Source: Cryptomeria japonica (taxonomy: Eukaryota > Streptophyta > Pinopsida > Cupressales > Cupressaceae). From it: a DNA stretch of 64,000 bases. This document shows, piece after piece, positions 35,538 through 47,018 of the stretch (within the stretch, counting starts at the first letter, position 1; each line of letters opens with the position of its first letter). The notes below the pieces were generated by a model. That model worked only from the letters and a program-made list of their open reading frames with translations, was not told the DNA's origin and searched no databases. The translations under genes and the position numbers were made by a program. The DNA lies in the NCBI RefSeq assembly GCF_030272615.1, contig NC_081414.1, forward strand, positions 657,646,292-657,710,291. Reading direction: 5' to 3'.

Positions 35538-36500
35538 TGTTACCCTCCCTTAATTCTCAATTGTTAAATTGAAAAATTCTTGGCAGTGTTCTTTAGAGTG
35601 GAGCCTTGTGTAAAGTTTAGTTATATGTCAGGTCATAAATTCTTTGAACTTGAACCTTTATGTTGAACTCATCCAAGGCACAAAGTTCAAGTTCAAGAGG
35701 TCTCGTCACTCCATGGTCATGTCTTTAGTAAAGTTTTGTTAGGTGGGTTTTTTACCTTGAACCTTTGAATCATCTATGAAGAAAGTTCAAGGTTCAAGGT
35801 TCAATATGTGTGAGAGTGGAATTTGGTCCAAAGTCTTGTCTTTATCAAGGTCCATTGTATATTCTTATGTTGGTCTATCGGTAGTCCATTTTGGTTTTGT
35901 TGAAGTTGAACCATCATACCACCATTGAAGAGGTTCATGGTTTGAGGTTCAACATCAGATGAATGCAACTTCAACTGGAAAAGGAAAGCATCATGTTGCT
36001 GGGTGTTTTGAAAAAAAAAAATATTCCAAATTTAATGAGAACCTAGGATAATAAGTTGTGAGGTGTACTATATTGCATGGTAATCATGGAGAGGAAGGAA
36101 TAAGCCCAATAATTAATGAGATGTTAGGAAAGGGTATTTTTAGAGTAACAAGGCATGGATAAGTAGTCAATTAATCCTGAATGAATTGTGTGAGCAATTA
36201 TCTTGCCCTTAATTTTTTTTTCTTTTTAAATCATTTCTCGTAGTTGCCCATTTCACAATTAAGCAAGTGTTGGACGCTATGCATAGTGACTTGACCTCTA
36301 TATTTGCAGTCCAAAATCCTCTTTCAAGGTGAGTTTTGTTATTTTTCCCTCATCCTCGTCATTCCATGTATTCTGGAGCTCTATTAATTTGTTTTCTTGC
36401 AATATTTTTTTTACCTCTGGGTGTTGTGTAGAAACCCAAGATGAGATTGACATTGCACAAAATTGACCAAAGCTCAGGGCTAGTTTGTTCACACCTAGAT
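35538..36500 (+). mobile_element. Right repeat of element B (3' LTR, cut by gap)
   Basis: Aligns with 24745-25728 and begins TGTTACCC. It ends at the N gap while still inside the homology, just after the start of the extra ORF (MRLTLHKIDQSSGLVC at 36441). Its remaining length cannot be seen. Confidence 0.75.
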
Positions 36501-37000
36501 NNNNNNNNNNNNNNNNNNNNNNNNNNNNNNNNNNNNNNNNNNNNNNNNNNNNNNNNNNNNNNNNNNNNNNNNNNNNNNNNNNNNNNNNNNNNNNNNNNNN
36601 NNNNNNNNNNNNNNNNNNNNNNNNNNNNNNNNNNNNNNNNNNNNNNNNNNNNNNNNNNNNNNNNNNNNNNNNNNNNNNNNNNNNNNNNNNNNNNNNNNNN
36701 NNNNNNNNNNNNNNNNNNNNNNNNNNNNNNNNNNNNNNNNNNNNNNNNNNNNNNNNNNNNNNNNNNNNNNNNNNNNNNNNNNNNNNNNNNNNNNNNNNNN
36801 NNNNNNNNNNNNNNNNNNNNNNNNNNNNNNNNNNNNNNNNNNNNNNNNNNNNNNNNNNNNNNNNNNNNNNNNNNNNNNNNNNNNNNNNNNNNNNNNNNNN
36901 NNNNNNNNNNNNNNNNNNNNNNNNNNNNNNNNNNNNNNNNNNNNNNNNNNNNNNNNNNNNNNNNNNNNNNNNNNNNNNNNNNNNNNNNNNNNNNNNNNNN
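36501..37000. other. Assembly gap (500 N)
   Basis: Exactly 500 N, a placeholder length. Any frame that spans it is an artefact. Confidence 0.99.
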
Positions 37001-37169
37001 ATAATAATAACATATCCGTAGAAGGTGTAAATGAAAAATGAAACAAATCCATAGCTTCTCCTAATAAAAATATTTAAATATTTCCTAATCTTTTCCTTTC
37101 CCATTATACTAATGTGGTTGAGTCTTTGAGCATCTTGATTTTTCTCACAATGACCTTGGCCTTGAATGT

Positions 37170-37580
37170 CGCAAATATTTTTTTATAAACCTACACCTCC
37201 TAAGGATCTATGAATTACCTTTGATCCTAGTGAGACTATTGATGCACCTAATGGTCCACTATACATCACTATGAAGATCAATGACAAAATCTCATGAGGG
37301 GTTCTCATTGATCCAATGTGTATGGTGAAAGTGATAACTAAAGAATATCTATATACTTTACAATTGCACCAAGTATCATATAATAAATTGGATGTAGTGG
37401 TTAAGGTGTATGATGGCTTCTCTTATCCTATGATTGGTTCTATTAAGTTCATCTTGTTGAGGTTGGTACTAAGTGCTTAGATATCCTTTTTGCTATTATT
37501 CCTACATTGGATAACTTTTGTGTGAAGCAATCACAGCATGTATCAACCCACAGTGAGGCATAAAGATGTTAACCTTGATT
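37170..37580 (+). pseudogene. Protease fragment of another Ty3/gypsy element
   Basis: LYITMKINDKIS, a stop, then GVLIDPMCMVKVITKEYLY (about 37255-37350) matches the protease start of Tat-like elements (usually a V-x-DGGS-like block). It is followed by LHQVSYNKLDVVVKVYDGFS and MIGSIKFI. It is unlike the proteases of elements B and C, so it belongs to a third lineage. It stops at 37584, where the LTR of element C begins, which suggests element C inserted here. Confidence 0.65.
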
Positions 37581-37584
37581 ATTA

Positions 37585-39225
37585 TGTAAGGGAAAAAGTG
37601 AGACTAAGCATACAACTCCTAATCCCACTTTCATGTACACGGTGTGGAATACGAAAGAGCCTAGAGAGGTAATACACTTCAGCTACTTCTTGTGAGGAAG
37701 AGAGAGCCACAGATTACCTCTTATGGTTTCTATTCCTTTGCTGCAAATGAGGGGAAGAAGTGATACAAGAGTGCAGATTTGACTGATTTAACCTAGAATA
37801 CAAGTATGCATAAACAACCCAAATCTAAAGATGCAAAACTGAGAATAATTGATATGTTGCTGAAAAGTATAGATTAAGATGCAAATTTAGAGGTGCACCT
37901 ATGTTAGAAATATTAGCCAAAATGTCTAGGACCAGGGTGTTGCGCCACTATCATGATTCTGTAGACCTCAAGTTGTACTTGTGAAACTGGAAACTAAGAT
38001 CTGAAACTTGCTACTCTGTCAAACCTTGCAGAAAAAAGGGAGGACTAGGGTGCCACACCACTTTCCTAGGTAGGACCAAGGTGTCATGCCCCTGCCCCAA
38101 GGGTTTTTGGTGAATTATGGGCCTCGAAACAGTCCCTATGCACTCTGTCGGTCCTGAAACTTCCAATGACACTCAGATTAGAACCAACACCTATAGCTAA
38201 AAACTAGGGTTTTGGATGGCTACATAGGGTTTTGCCTTAGTCAAACCCCCATTTAGGTGATTTCCACCAAAACTAATAGCCGATTTATAAAGTAAAATAG
38301 TGTGTGCAAGATCCTACGATGAGAGTAAACAATCTAGAGCAACCCTAAGAGTAAACCCCAATTGCTTGTAAATGAAAAAGTAAATGCTCTAAATCAATGA
38401 TGCAAAGTGATCTAAAGAATGAATGTAAATCAAATTGATGTAACAAATCTCATACAAAGACATAGAAATAATATGAAATCATACCAAGCCCCAAGGGAGA
38501 GGTACAAGCCAATCTTTAGTAAGTGATCTCCTTTGTTTTACCATATCTTCAAAAGCCCCCAATTGATGAAAGAATGTTTGATAAACTCTTGATAGGTGTT
38601 ATTGAATGTTATTGAAGACTCCAAAGATTTATTCTTTCACTACATAGAAGGCTCCTTGTAATCTCACCAATCCTTAGACCAAAATTTTGAGGCCTTCAAA
38701 TGAAGAAAGAGAGCTATTATATATGAAACCCTAGATCTTAATTCCATCTTTAGGCCAACCTAGGATTTGAATTTCCCACCAATATTTTGGGGTTAAGAAT
38801 TATAACAGCATAGAATTATGCTCCCGAAATTTTGGGAAAAATGTCAAGAATTGTGTGCAAAGTGCACATGGTCTGACCAACTTTTCACCAAATTTTTGAG
38901 GCCGTTACATATGATGATATTGGAGAGGACCCCAAAGTTACAATTGATTCTGAGATGTTTTAACATTCAAAATGGGGCCTTAAAGATCAAAATAGGACAT
39001 AATTAGGGTTTATGATTTAATGATTAATTGGAGGAATAAAATGAAAAGGGCCACCCTTAGGGTAAAGGGCCCAACTTTATAACATGTGAAGAGGTGAAAT
39101 ATAAATCTAGATTTAATTAAATTGATTAATTAAATACAAAGGAGATGAGAAACACAAGATGCAAAACACACTAAGGCAGGTCCTAAACCAAGCGTGGAAT
39201 TGTACCACCCTAGCAAGGGTGTACA
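37585..39225 (-). mobile_element. Element C 3' LTR
   Basis: Its first about 390 bp on the + strand (37585-37975) match the right-hand copy at 53226-53619, and the first 57 bp also occur at 51550-51606. The element is on the minus strand, so the LTR starts there with TGTACACC (39225) and ends ...CTTACA (37585). The right boundary is inferred from TGTA/TACA termini and the nearby polypurine tract, not from the partner LTR, which is truncated. The LTR contains GGACCAGGGTG at 37929, GGACTAGGGTG at 38042 and GGACCAAGGTG at 38072. Confidence 0.65.
38713..38726 (-). promoter_or_regulatory. TATA-like core promoter in the LTR of element C
   Basis: On the minus strand the sequence is CATATATAATAGCTC followed by a TCTCTTTC pyrimidine patch, about 500 bp into the LTR. 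This is a plausible U3 promoter. No transcript evidence exists. Confidence 0.45.
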
Positions 39226-39230
39226 ATTTA

Positions 39231-39256
39231 TGATGCTAAATTTAGCCCCCACTTTA
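39231..39256 (-). other. Polypurine tract region of element C
   Basis: The minus strand reads AAAGTGGGGGCTAAAT shortly before the LTR start. This AAGTGGGGGCTAAAT form is common at the 3' end of Tat-type elements. It is separated from the proposed LTR start by about 10 AT-rich bases. Confidence 0.5.
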
Positions 39257-39835
39257 GTGATCATATGAAACTATGTGTATATGCAAGCTAAAGTACAGAA
39301 AAAATAAACATCATTTGAAAAAGGATATATCCATAAGTTTTTGGATGAAGTCCCCAGCGGTATCTGCAGTACACGATTAGGAACTGCACCCTACAAAATT
39401 ACATGTTAGATCATAAAATCACCTAATGCTTACTAAAGGAAGTTATGAAACTCGGGGGTAGCTATATCCGCCCCCTATTTCGACTTGCTAATTAGTAAGG
39501 TGAAATAGGGTATCCTGTTTACCATAGAGAATTGTAATGAGAACCTCGATGAGACATACTGACAACAAGGCTCGATTGTTCATCCAAGCACTTTATCGAA
39601 CAAATGTGGAGCAAGAGAGAAAATTCATGATTCTAACGCCACCGATGACACAAAAATTGCATCTCCCTAGCTCAAGAAATGATAGATTAAGTGAAAAGCA
39701 AGAAATTAGGGTTTATAACTTAAAATCATAGAAATGAAAAAGTGCACACCTAATAAATATGAAAGTGACACTCTCATTTGTCACTTTTTGACTTTTGTCA
39801 CTATTCACTACAAAGGATCCCACTTAACAGTCATC
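39257..39835. other. Leader region between element C LTR and antisense PMD gene
   Basis: No supportable gene. It includes the stretch 39455-39510 with a short inverted-like pairing (CCCCCTATTTCGAC / GGTGAAATAGGG). A PMD promoter could lie here, but no clear TATA was fixed. Confidence 0.3.
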
Positions 39836-42384
39836 ATGCCTCAACGTCGACCTGAGCGACCTACATGGATGGAGATCTTGCTTCGAGCTATTTTGACAGG
39901 CAGACCACTTGACGAGGTGAGTTGAATTTCCATTGACTCTTGTTCGACTTTATTGATTGCATTGTTTTTCAAAATTGATGATGTCATCGCTTAGATTTAG
40001 CATGTGGCCTTTGTTCGGGCCCTAGGGCTCCTTGGTCCAACCTGGATGCCCTGGTCCAAAGGGGGTGCCCTTGTCCTCCCTGGGTGTCTTGGTCCTTCCA
40101 GTGTGCCCTAGTCCTAGAGAGGCACCCTAGTCCAATCAAGGCACCCTGGTCCCAGCTCAGATTGGGCAAGGGTCACATGGGATCAGGCATCAGACAATTA
40201 AGATAGATTGATGATGCTATATGTTAGATGGTAATGATTGATTGAGCGATTACTGATGATTTGATGTTTTGATTTGTAGATTATTCCCTATATCCATGAG
40301 CATACTACTAGTCACATCTTCCGAAGCCTGCGACATCATATTTTGAGGCACTTACCAAAGGATGGAGAGTTTCTTCATGTGGTAGGATTGTGGTACATGA
40401 TGACCATGCCCGCCATCAAGTTCCATCTGGCGATGCTGATGGCACCGATGGAGAGATGGGATGTCAATACCTCCACTTTTTTGCTACTAGTAGGGGAGAT
40501 GATGGTGATACTCGAGGATTATACAACATAATTCATCTTCCTGTCAAGGGAGAAATAGTGAGATACTAAGTTGATTGCACCGCTACTAGTTACAGGAGGG
40601 AGCAGGTCTACTGCATTGGGAGAGAGATGTCCAATGAGACAAGGGGCCGCATTATGATCAATTGGCTCCTACATCCTTCTGGTGAGGTTCTGCTAGTGAG
40701 ACGGCTGATGATTGCGACCATTGCATTAGTTGTGTGCCACAATGGGTGCGAGACACATAAGCATGGTGGTCTTACTTATGTAGTTAGAGACATGGAGATA
40801 CATCAGAGGTTATTCTCCTCAGGGCAAAGCATGTTATCCCACCTCTACCATGACCTAGGAGAGTATGTGCTCAGATGGGGATGCAGCCCGATGACCTACA
40901 TAATGCGACAGATATGGATATTCGAGCACATTACATTCACTAGAGCCACTGGAGTACCGATTGACTTGGTTTCAAAGAATTCTAGATTGTGCGCATATCC
41001 ACTTACCCATGAGTGGCAGTTCAGGGATCTGCTGCATTGGAGAGTGAGTTTTGACAGATTGATAGTAGAGGTTATCAGATGGAGACCCTACCTTAGTATA
41101 TACATGTGGGTGGGGATACAGAGGTAGTTATTCTGCATGCAGCGAAACTGTCTGCTAGAGGGGCGATACAACTACCTCGTGGGCCCATTCTACTTCAACC
41201 GAGTCTAGCGGTATTTTGAGTTTGAGTAGTGTGTTCCTATAGATGTGCCTATCTATATCCATCACTCACATGTGACTCCTAGGTCGGGAGCCTTTTCAAG
41301 GCCTACTAGCGATGAGATTGACATCGTAGATTCAAATGGGTTAGATTGGGACATCACGACTGATTATAGAGATGATGTGGGCACACACCAACGATACATG
41401 ACATGGTGGGATAGGACATACCCTGGAGCCATCTTTCCAGCAGACTATCCTAGAGGGAACCTTGGACCATGGAGACACATAGATGATGAGGAGACTGACG
41501 CATCCGAGGATCCTCATGAGGAGGACATAGATGACCAAGATGATGATGTAGGGAATCAGGAGGTTGAAAGTGCAGGAGAGGAAGAATAGGATGGTGATGA
41601 TGAGGAGGATGGAGAGGAGGAGGAGGATGAGGAGGGAGAGGAGGATGACGAGGACTGTGACGAGGCTGAGGAGGATGAGTTGGATGCAGTTCCTCATCAC
41701 TTAGGGTATGACACCATAGCCCTAGATCCACTAAGATCACAAGTGGAGAAGGACCCTATAAGGGGTCCTGACTCTAGTCCCCGCCATCCTATACCCACTC
41801 TGTAGAGACACTACAAGCGCGAAGAGCCTAGTGGGTCCCATTTGCAAGGAGTCCCTTTGTCCAATCCCTATTGGCGAGAGGGAGATCCAGGTAAAGTTTT
41901 ATGATTGCTGAATTTATGCAACTTAATATTTGAATTTGATGATATAGAATGTCACTAATGAAAATATCTCTCTATCTCTGTAGTTGGTGTCTAGGAGTGG
42001 CGCTCTCTGATCCAAAACGCAGTGACAGATCTCATCATGATCGCACACATCCCTAGCTTCTCATAGATAGTCCATAGACCACAGGGGAATGCAGGGTGAC
42101 ATGAGGACCTATTCACCCCTATTCGGCTCGAGATAGAGGTCTGGAGAGAGAGGGAGAGATCTATGCTAGAGAGACTACATCAAATAGAGCGAGATCTAGT
42201 AGCATCTCAGGCAGAGGAAGCCACGTACCAAGGGATCATGATGGAAAGGGATCATAGGAGCTCCTTGTGGAGTCACTCACGCTCCACATCATGATATACA
42301 CCCATGGGCCCAACCCCACGAGTAGATAAGGAGGGGACATCTAGTTACTATCCTCTGGGTACTAGTCCTAGGGATCGGAGATGA
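39836..42384 (+). pseudogene. Plant mobile domain (PMD) gene, decayed, antisense in element C
   Basis: Exon 1 is 39836-39916 (27 codons, MPQRRPERPTWMEILL). A GTGAGT donor at 39917 pairs with a TTTGTAG acceptor ending at 40279. Exon 2 shows PMD hallmarks: GLWYMMTMPAIKFHLAML and ERWDVNTSTFLLLVGEMMVI (about 40390-40506; compare the family's FH.P.GEMT.TL). It goes on with LSHLYHDLGEYVLRWG and YIMRQIWIFEHI (about 40828-40935), WRPYLSIY, NYLVGPFYFNR, and a long Asp/Glu-rich stretch (41440-41690). A donor GTAAAG at 41891 and an acceptor at 41983 lead to a helical last exon (41984-42384). The coding phase fits across both introns. Stops (about 40528, 41126, 41206, 41227, 41587, 41992) and a shift near 40600 inactivate it. 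PMD ORFs are known as extra ORFs of Tat elements. Confidence 0.8.
40028..40160 (+). repeat. 19-bp minisatellite, seven units, in PMD intron 1
   Basis: Seven consecutive 19-bp units share the core YRCCCTRGTCC (for example TGCCCTGGTCC, CACCCTAGTCC, CACCCTGGTCC), while the other 8 bases vary. The length is exactly 133 bp. The reverse complements of two cores, GGACCAGGGTG and GGACTAGGGTG, occur in the LTR of element C at 37929, 38042 and 53571. Confidence 0.9.
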
Positions 42385-43028
42385 TCATGATATGATATTT
42401 TTTATGTATAGTGATATACATGTTATGACATTTTATCAATATGTATCTATTTATGCTTATGTTGTGTCTCAAACATGCTATTTTAATTCATGAAACAATG
42501 TATGCATTGCTTTGATAAAAAGTAACATATCTGGTAACGAACATGTATGTCTAATTTAATTTCCATGTGATTGAATTTTCAATGCTTCATGATTAAATTG
42601 ATACATATGTGATTTAACTAAATAACTAAGTATTTAATTAAATGCTACTTCGGTGATGTAGGAGGAAAAATATGTTAATATTAAGAATTATATGACTTAT
42701 GTGATTTAATTAACTCTAATTAAACATGACATGATAACCCTACTTAACACATAAGAAACTGTATAACATGATAGCACATATAAAATGTAAATCTATTACA
42801 ATTTACATAAGTTAATCCAAGACAAACAATAAAATGAAGAAACATGCTTGTCAATAATGAAGTAATATAGACTAAACAATACAATATTATTTAATTTCAC
42901 ATACTTTTAATGAAGATATGCTAATGTATTATCCAATTTTGAAGAAGGAAATGACACAAGGAGAGAGAGAAAATAAGCTAGAAGGAGAGAGATAGAGAAA
43001 TTAGGCATAATATCTATGAAGGTGCATA
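42385..43028. other. Spacer between PMD gene and pol of element C
   Basis: AT-rich DNA with a short GAGAGAGA patch at 42958-42995. No gene. Confidence 0.5.
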
Positions 43029-44252
43029 ACATTTATGGGTTCCTTGAGACGTGTACCTTCCACATATGCTATCTTGTAAGCACCTGATCCGTATACTTCA
43101 ACAACAATGTATGGTCCAAGACAATTAGGGCTGAATTTTCCTTTCTCCCCAGGTAAGCCATTCACATCGCACTAATTCTCATAAAGTACCCAATCACCTA
43201 TTGAGAAGCAACATTGAATGACTTTATCATTGTAGCTTTGTTGTAGAGCTTTACGATACACTTGAATATACTCAAGAGCATTTATGCGATGTTCATCAAG
43301 CATCTCAAGTTATTGAAGCCTCTATTCTCTATAAGAATCATCATCCATTATACCCTTAAGAGAAACCCTTAAAGATGGAATTTCTAACTGTGAAGGCATA
43401 ATAGCATCAACACCATATACAAGATTATAAGGAGTACAACTTGTAGCAATACGCAGACTTGTCCGGTAAGCCCAAAGACCGTAGATCAACTGAGTATTCC
43501 AATATTTACCATATTTGTTCATAGTCTTATGAAGGATTTTCTCAATTATTCTATTTGAAGACTTAGCTTGACCATTTGATTGAGAATAGTATGGTGTAGA
43601 AAATTTATGTTGAATATGATATTTCTCGAGAAACTTCTTCACATCTTTGTTTTTAAATGATGCTCCATTATTCAAAACCAAAATGGAAGATATTCCAAAT
43701 CGGGAAATGATTTTTTCTAAGATAAATTGACAAATTACTTCAGTGGTAGTGGATCGAAGAGGAATTGCTTCTACCCACTTCGTAAAGTAATCAGCTGTAG
43801 TAATGATGAAAGTATGTCCTTGAGATGAACAAGGAGATATTTTAATGAGATCCAAACCCCATGTGGAAACGACCAAGACGCCACTTGAGATCGAAGTTCT
43901 TGGGCAGGAGCATGGATCAAATTGCAATGTTGCTCACACTGATGACATTTCTTAACAAACACAAAGGAATCCTTTTCCATGGTCTGCGAATAATATCCCA
44001 TTAGGAGCAATCTCTGAACTAAAGATCTACCTCCAAAATGCCCCCCGCAAGCACCTGAATGTGCTTCCTCAAGGGCGATAGGGATTTTAACTTATTTAGG
44101 ACATCGAATGAGAAGACCATTATAACCCCTCCTATACAGAACATTAGAAAGGATAATGTATCTAGCAGCCAACTTGCAAATCCTAGCCCTAGTATTCTTA
44201 TTTCTAGAGTCAGGAAAGGTATCATCATTCAAATATCTTATGATATGCGAGT
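43029..44252 (-). pseudogene. Integrase of element C, copy 1 (left duplicate)
   Basis: In minus-strand order: AHSGACGGHFGGRSL with HHCC histidines, KKCHQCEQH with the cysteine pair (about 43940), a shift, and then a 201-residue open frame 43927-43322. That frame has TFIITTADYFTKWVEAIPLR (first core Asp), ILVLNNGASF, SQSNGQAKSSNRIIEKIL (Glu) and TSLRIATSCTPYNLVYG. The second catalytic Asp is Asn (codon 43670-43672). The C-terminal part (FSIGDWVLYEN, a stop at 43172, GEKGKFSPNCLGPYIV) ends near 43029 with LKEPINVMHLHRYY. It integrates cDNA in active relatives. Confidence 0.85.
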
Positions 44253-45297
44253 ACTACTCATCAGAATCTATAATGCAACAAGATGCCACATCACTAGAAT
44301 TATCAGCGACAGCTGGGGTAGTGAGGTTGTGAATGATGAATTTGAGATCTACCAAGGGATCCTCTAGAGACACAAGAGAGGCTACACATACCATTGCATC
44401 AACATGTGGATTATCTTTTTGAGCAACATGCTCTATGGTATAAGAGTTGAATTTTTTCAACAAAGATATAGCTAAATTTCTATATTGTGATAGTTTATCT
44501 TTCTTAGCTTGATAAATTCCTATCACTTGTCTTACGATTAATTGAGAATCTCCATAGAAATGCAGAAGTTTCACATTTAGTGCCAAGGATGCCTTAATCC
44601 AACTATAAGAGCCTCATATTCAGAAATGTTATTAGTACATAAGAAATTGAAATGATATGATAAAGGGATAGGTTTCTTTTTAGGAGAGATTAGGACCATC
44701 CCTGCCCCCGATCTTGTACGACACCTAGAGCCATTGAAATATAATTCCCAAATGTCATCAATCTCAATAGAGAAAATGCATTCATTAGGGAAAGATTCTA
44801 GGTTAGGTAAGGAGAAGGGTGATGGAGCCTTAACTAAGTGATCAGTCAACACTTGAACCTTTATTAAACTTAATGTCAAACTTAGTCAACATCATAACCC
44901 ACTTTGATAAGCATCCTGAAAGATCAGTTTTAGAGAAAAGGTATTTTAGAGGATCGAATTTAATGATAACATGGACCTCAACATTCAAAAGTTAATGCCT
45001 TAATTTTTGGGTTGCAAAGACTAAAGCAAGGCACTACATTTCTATCATAGAATATCGGACTTCATAATTGAGGAAAGTATGACTTATATAATAAATTAGA
45101 CATTCTCTACCATCCTTATCATGTTGTGCCAATAAGACTGCAAGACCATGAAGGCAAGGAGTTGTGTATAGCAAAAAGGGTTTAGGAGGGTCAGCGGGTT
45201 CAAGAGTAGGAGGATTGGCCAAATAGGTTTTTAATACTTCAAATTCTTGACAACAATCCTCATTCCATTGAAAGGTGATATTCTTTTTAAGCAACTA
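44253..45297 (-). pseudogene. RNase H plus additional RNase H of element C, copy 1
   Basis: The RT-linked RNase H starts at LLKKNITFQWNEDC (45294) and reads FLLYTTPCLHGLAVLLAQ, then YEVRYSMIEM, a stop (45034), CLALVFATQKLRH and a stop (44992). The additional RNase H follows: ELYFNGSRCRTRSGAGMVLI (the first Asp is Asn here; copy 2 has Asp), NNISEYEALIVGL, a one-base shift, then MALNVKLLHFYGDSQLIVRQ and KDNPHVDAMVCVASLVS. Order RT, RNase H, aRNH, IN is that of many Tat elements. Confidence 0.85.
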
Positions 45298-45829
45298 AGT
45301 AAAAGGAAAGGTATGATCCGCAAGTTGAGGAACAAACCTACGAATAGCTTGGATCTTTCCTTGTAATCTTTTTAGTTGCAAAATTTTTTTAGGAGGTGGC
45401 ATATTAACAATGGCATCTATCTTTTTTGTATCCACCTCAATTCCATGATGTGAAACTATGAATCCTTGTAGTTTTCCATTATCCACACTGAAAAAACACT
45501 TTTGGGGATTCAAGCGCATGTTGTACTTATGAATTCTTTCAAAGAATTGACAAAGGATCTTAACATGATCTACATGATGAATGGATTTAGCTAAGATGTC
45601 ATCAACATAATCTTCTAAGATCTTATGCATGTAATCATGGAAGATAAGGGTCATAGCATGCTCATAGGTGGCGTCTGCATTTTTCAATCCAAAAGGCATC
45701 AAAACCCAGGGAAACATGCCCCAAGGGGTGGTGAAAGTGGTTTTAAATTGATCTTGAGGATTAATGAAGATTCGATTATATCTTGAGAAACCATTCATGA
45801 AAGATAATAAAGAATTGCCTTCTAAAAAA
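45298..45829 (-). pseudogene. Partial RT of element C, copy 1, fused to upstream IN end
   Basis: This RT copy starts in mid-domain at VDFLEGNSLLSFMNGFSRYN because the duplication breakpoint lies there. It keeps MPFGLKNADATYEHAM, the catalytic box YVDD (45599-45610) and the connection VSHHGIEVDTKKIDAIV. The minus-strand frame 45936-45295 (213 residues) runs through the breakpoint. Its first 34 residues are the integrase tail of copy 2 (NALPGEKGKFSPNCLGPYIV), joined in frame to RT. Confidence 0.9.
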
Positions 45830-47018
45830 TCCACATATGCTATCTTGTAAGCACTTGATCCATATACTTCAACAACAATGTATGGTCCAAGACAATTAGG
45901 GCTGAATTTTCCTTTCTCCCCAGGTAAGGCATTCACATCGCACTAATTCTCATAAAGTACCAAATCACCTATTGAGAAGGAACGTTGAATGACTTTATCA
46001 TTGTAGCTTCGTTGTAGAGTTTTATGATACGCTTGAATATGCTCAAGAGCATTTATGCGACGTTCATCAAGCATCTCAAGTTGTGGAAGCCTCTGTTCTC
46101 TATAAGAATCATCATCCATTATACCCTTAAGAGAAACCCTTAAAGATGGAATTTCAAAATCTGAAGGCATAATAGCATCAACACCATATACAAGATTATA
46201 AGGAATACAACTCGTAGCAATACATAGACTTGTCTGGTAAGCCCAAAGAGCGTAGATCAACTAAGTATTCCAATCTTTACCATATTTGTTTACAGTCTTA
46301 CAAAGGATTTTCTCAATTATCTTATTTGAAGACTTGGCTTGACCATTTGATTGAGAATAGTATGGTGTAGAAAATTTATGTTGAATATGATATTTCTCGA
46401 GAAACTTCTTCACATCTTTGTATTTAAATGATGTTCCATTATTCAAAACCAAAATGGAAGATATTCCAAATCGGTAAATGATTTTTTCTAAGATAAATTG
46501 TCAAATTACTTCAGTGGTAGTGGATCTAAGAGGAACTGCTTCTACCCACTTCGTAAAGTAATCAGCTGCAGTAATGATGAAAGTATGTCCTTGAGATGAA
46601 TGAGGAGATATTTTAGAGATCCAAATTCCATGTGGAAACGACCAAGACACCACTTGAGATTAAAGTTCTTGTGCAGGAGCATGGATCAAATTGCTATGTT
46701 GCTCACACTGATGACATTTCTTAACAAACACAAAGGAATCCTTGTCCTTGGTCTGCGAATAATATCCCATTAGGAGCAGTCTTTGAACTAAAGATCTACC
46801 TCCAAAATGCCCCCCGCAAGCACCTAAATGTGCTTCCTCAAGGATGACAAGGATTTCAACTTAACCATTATAACCCCTCCTATACAAAACATTAGAAAGG
46901 ATAATGTATCTAGCGGCCAACTTGCGAATCCTAGCCCTAGTATTCTTATTTGTAGAGTCGGGAAAGGTATCATCATTCAAATATCTTATGATATGCGAGT
47001 ACTCCTCATCAGAATCTA
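45830..47018 (-). pseudogene. Integrase of element C, copy 2 (right duplicate)
   Basis: It shows the same blocks as copy 1: AHLGACGGHFGGRSL, KKCHQCEQH, YHIQHKFSTPYYSQSNGQAK, TSLCIATSCIPYNLVYG and FSIGDLVLYEN with the shared stop at 45943. VLNNGTSF again has Asn for the second catalytic Asp (codon 46441-46443). A private stop at 46261 stands where copy 1 has Gln. Confidence 0.85.

Noticed and set aside
36298-37104. Long frames on both strands across the first gap
   Set aside because: They are built from N codons and have no sequence support.
41341-41740. Pro/His-rich and Ile/Leu-rich minus-strand frames
   Set aside because: They are the complements of the Asp/Glu-rich GAGGAGGAT stretch of the PMD gene.
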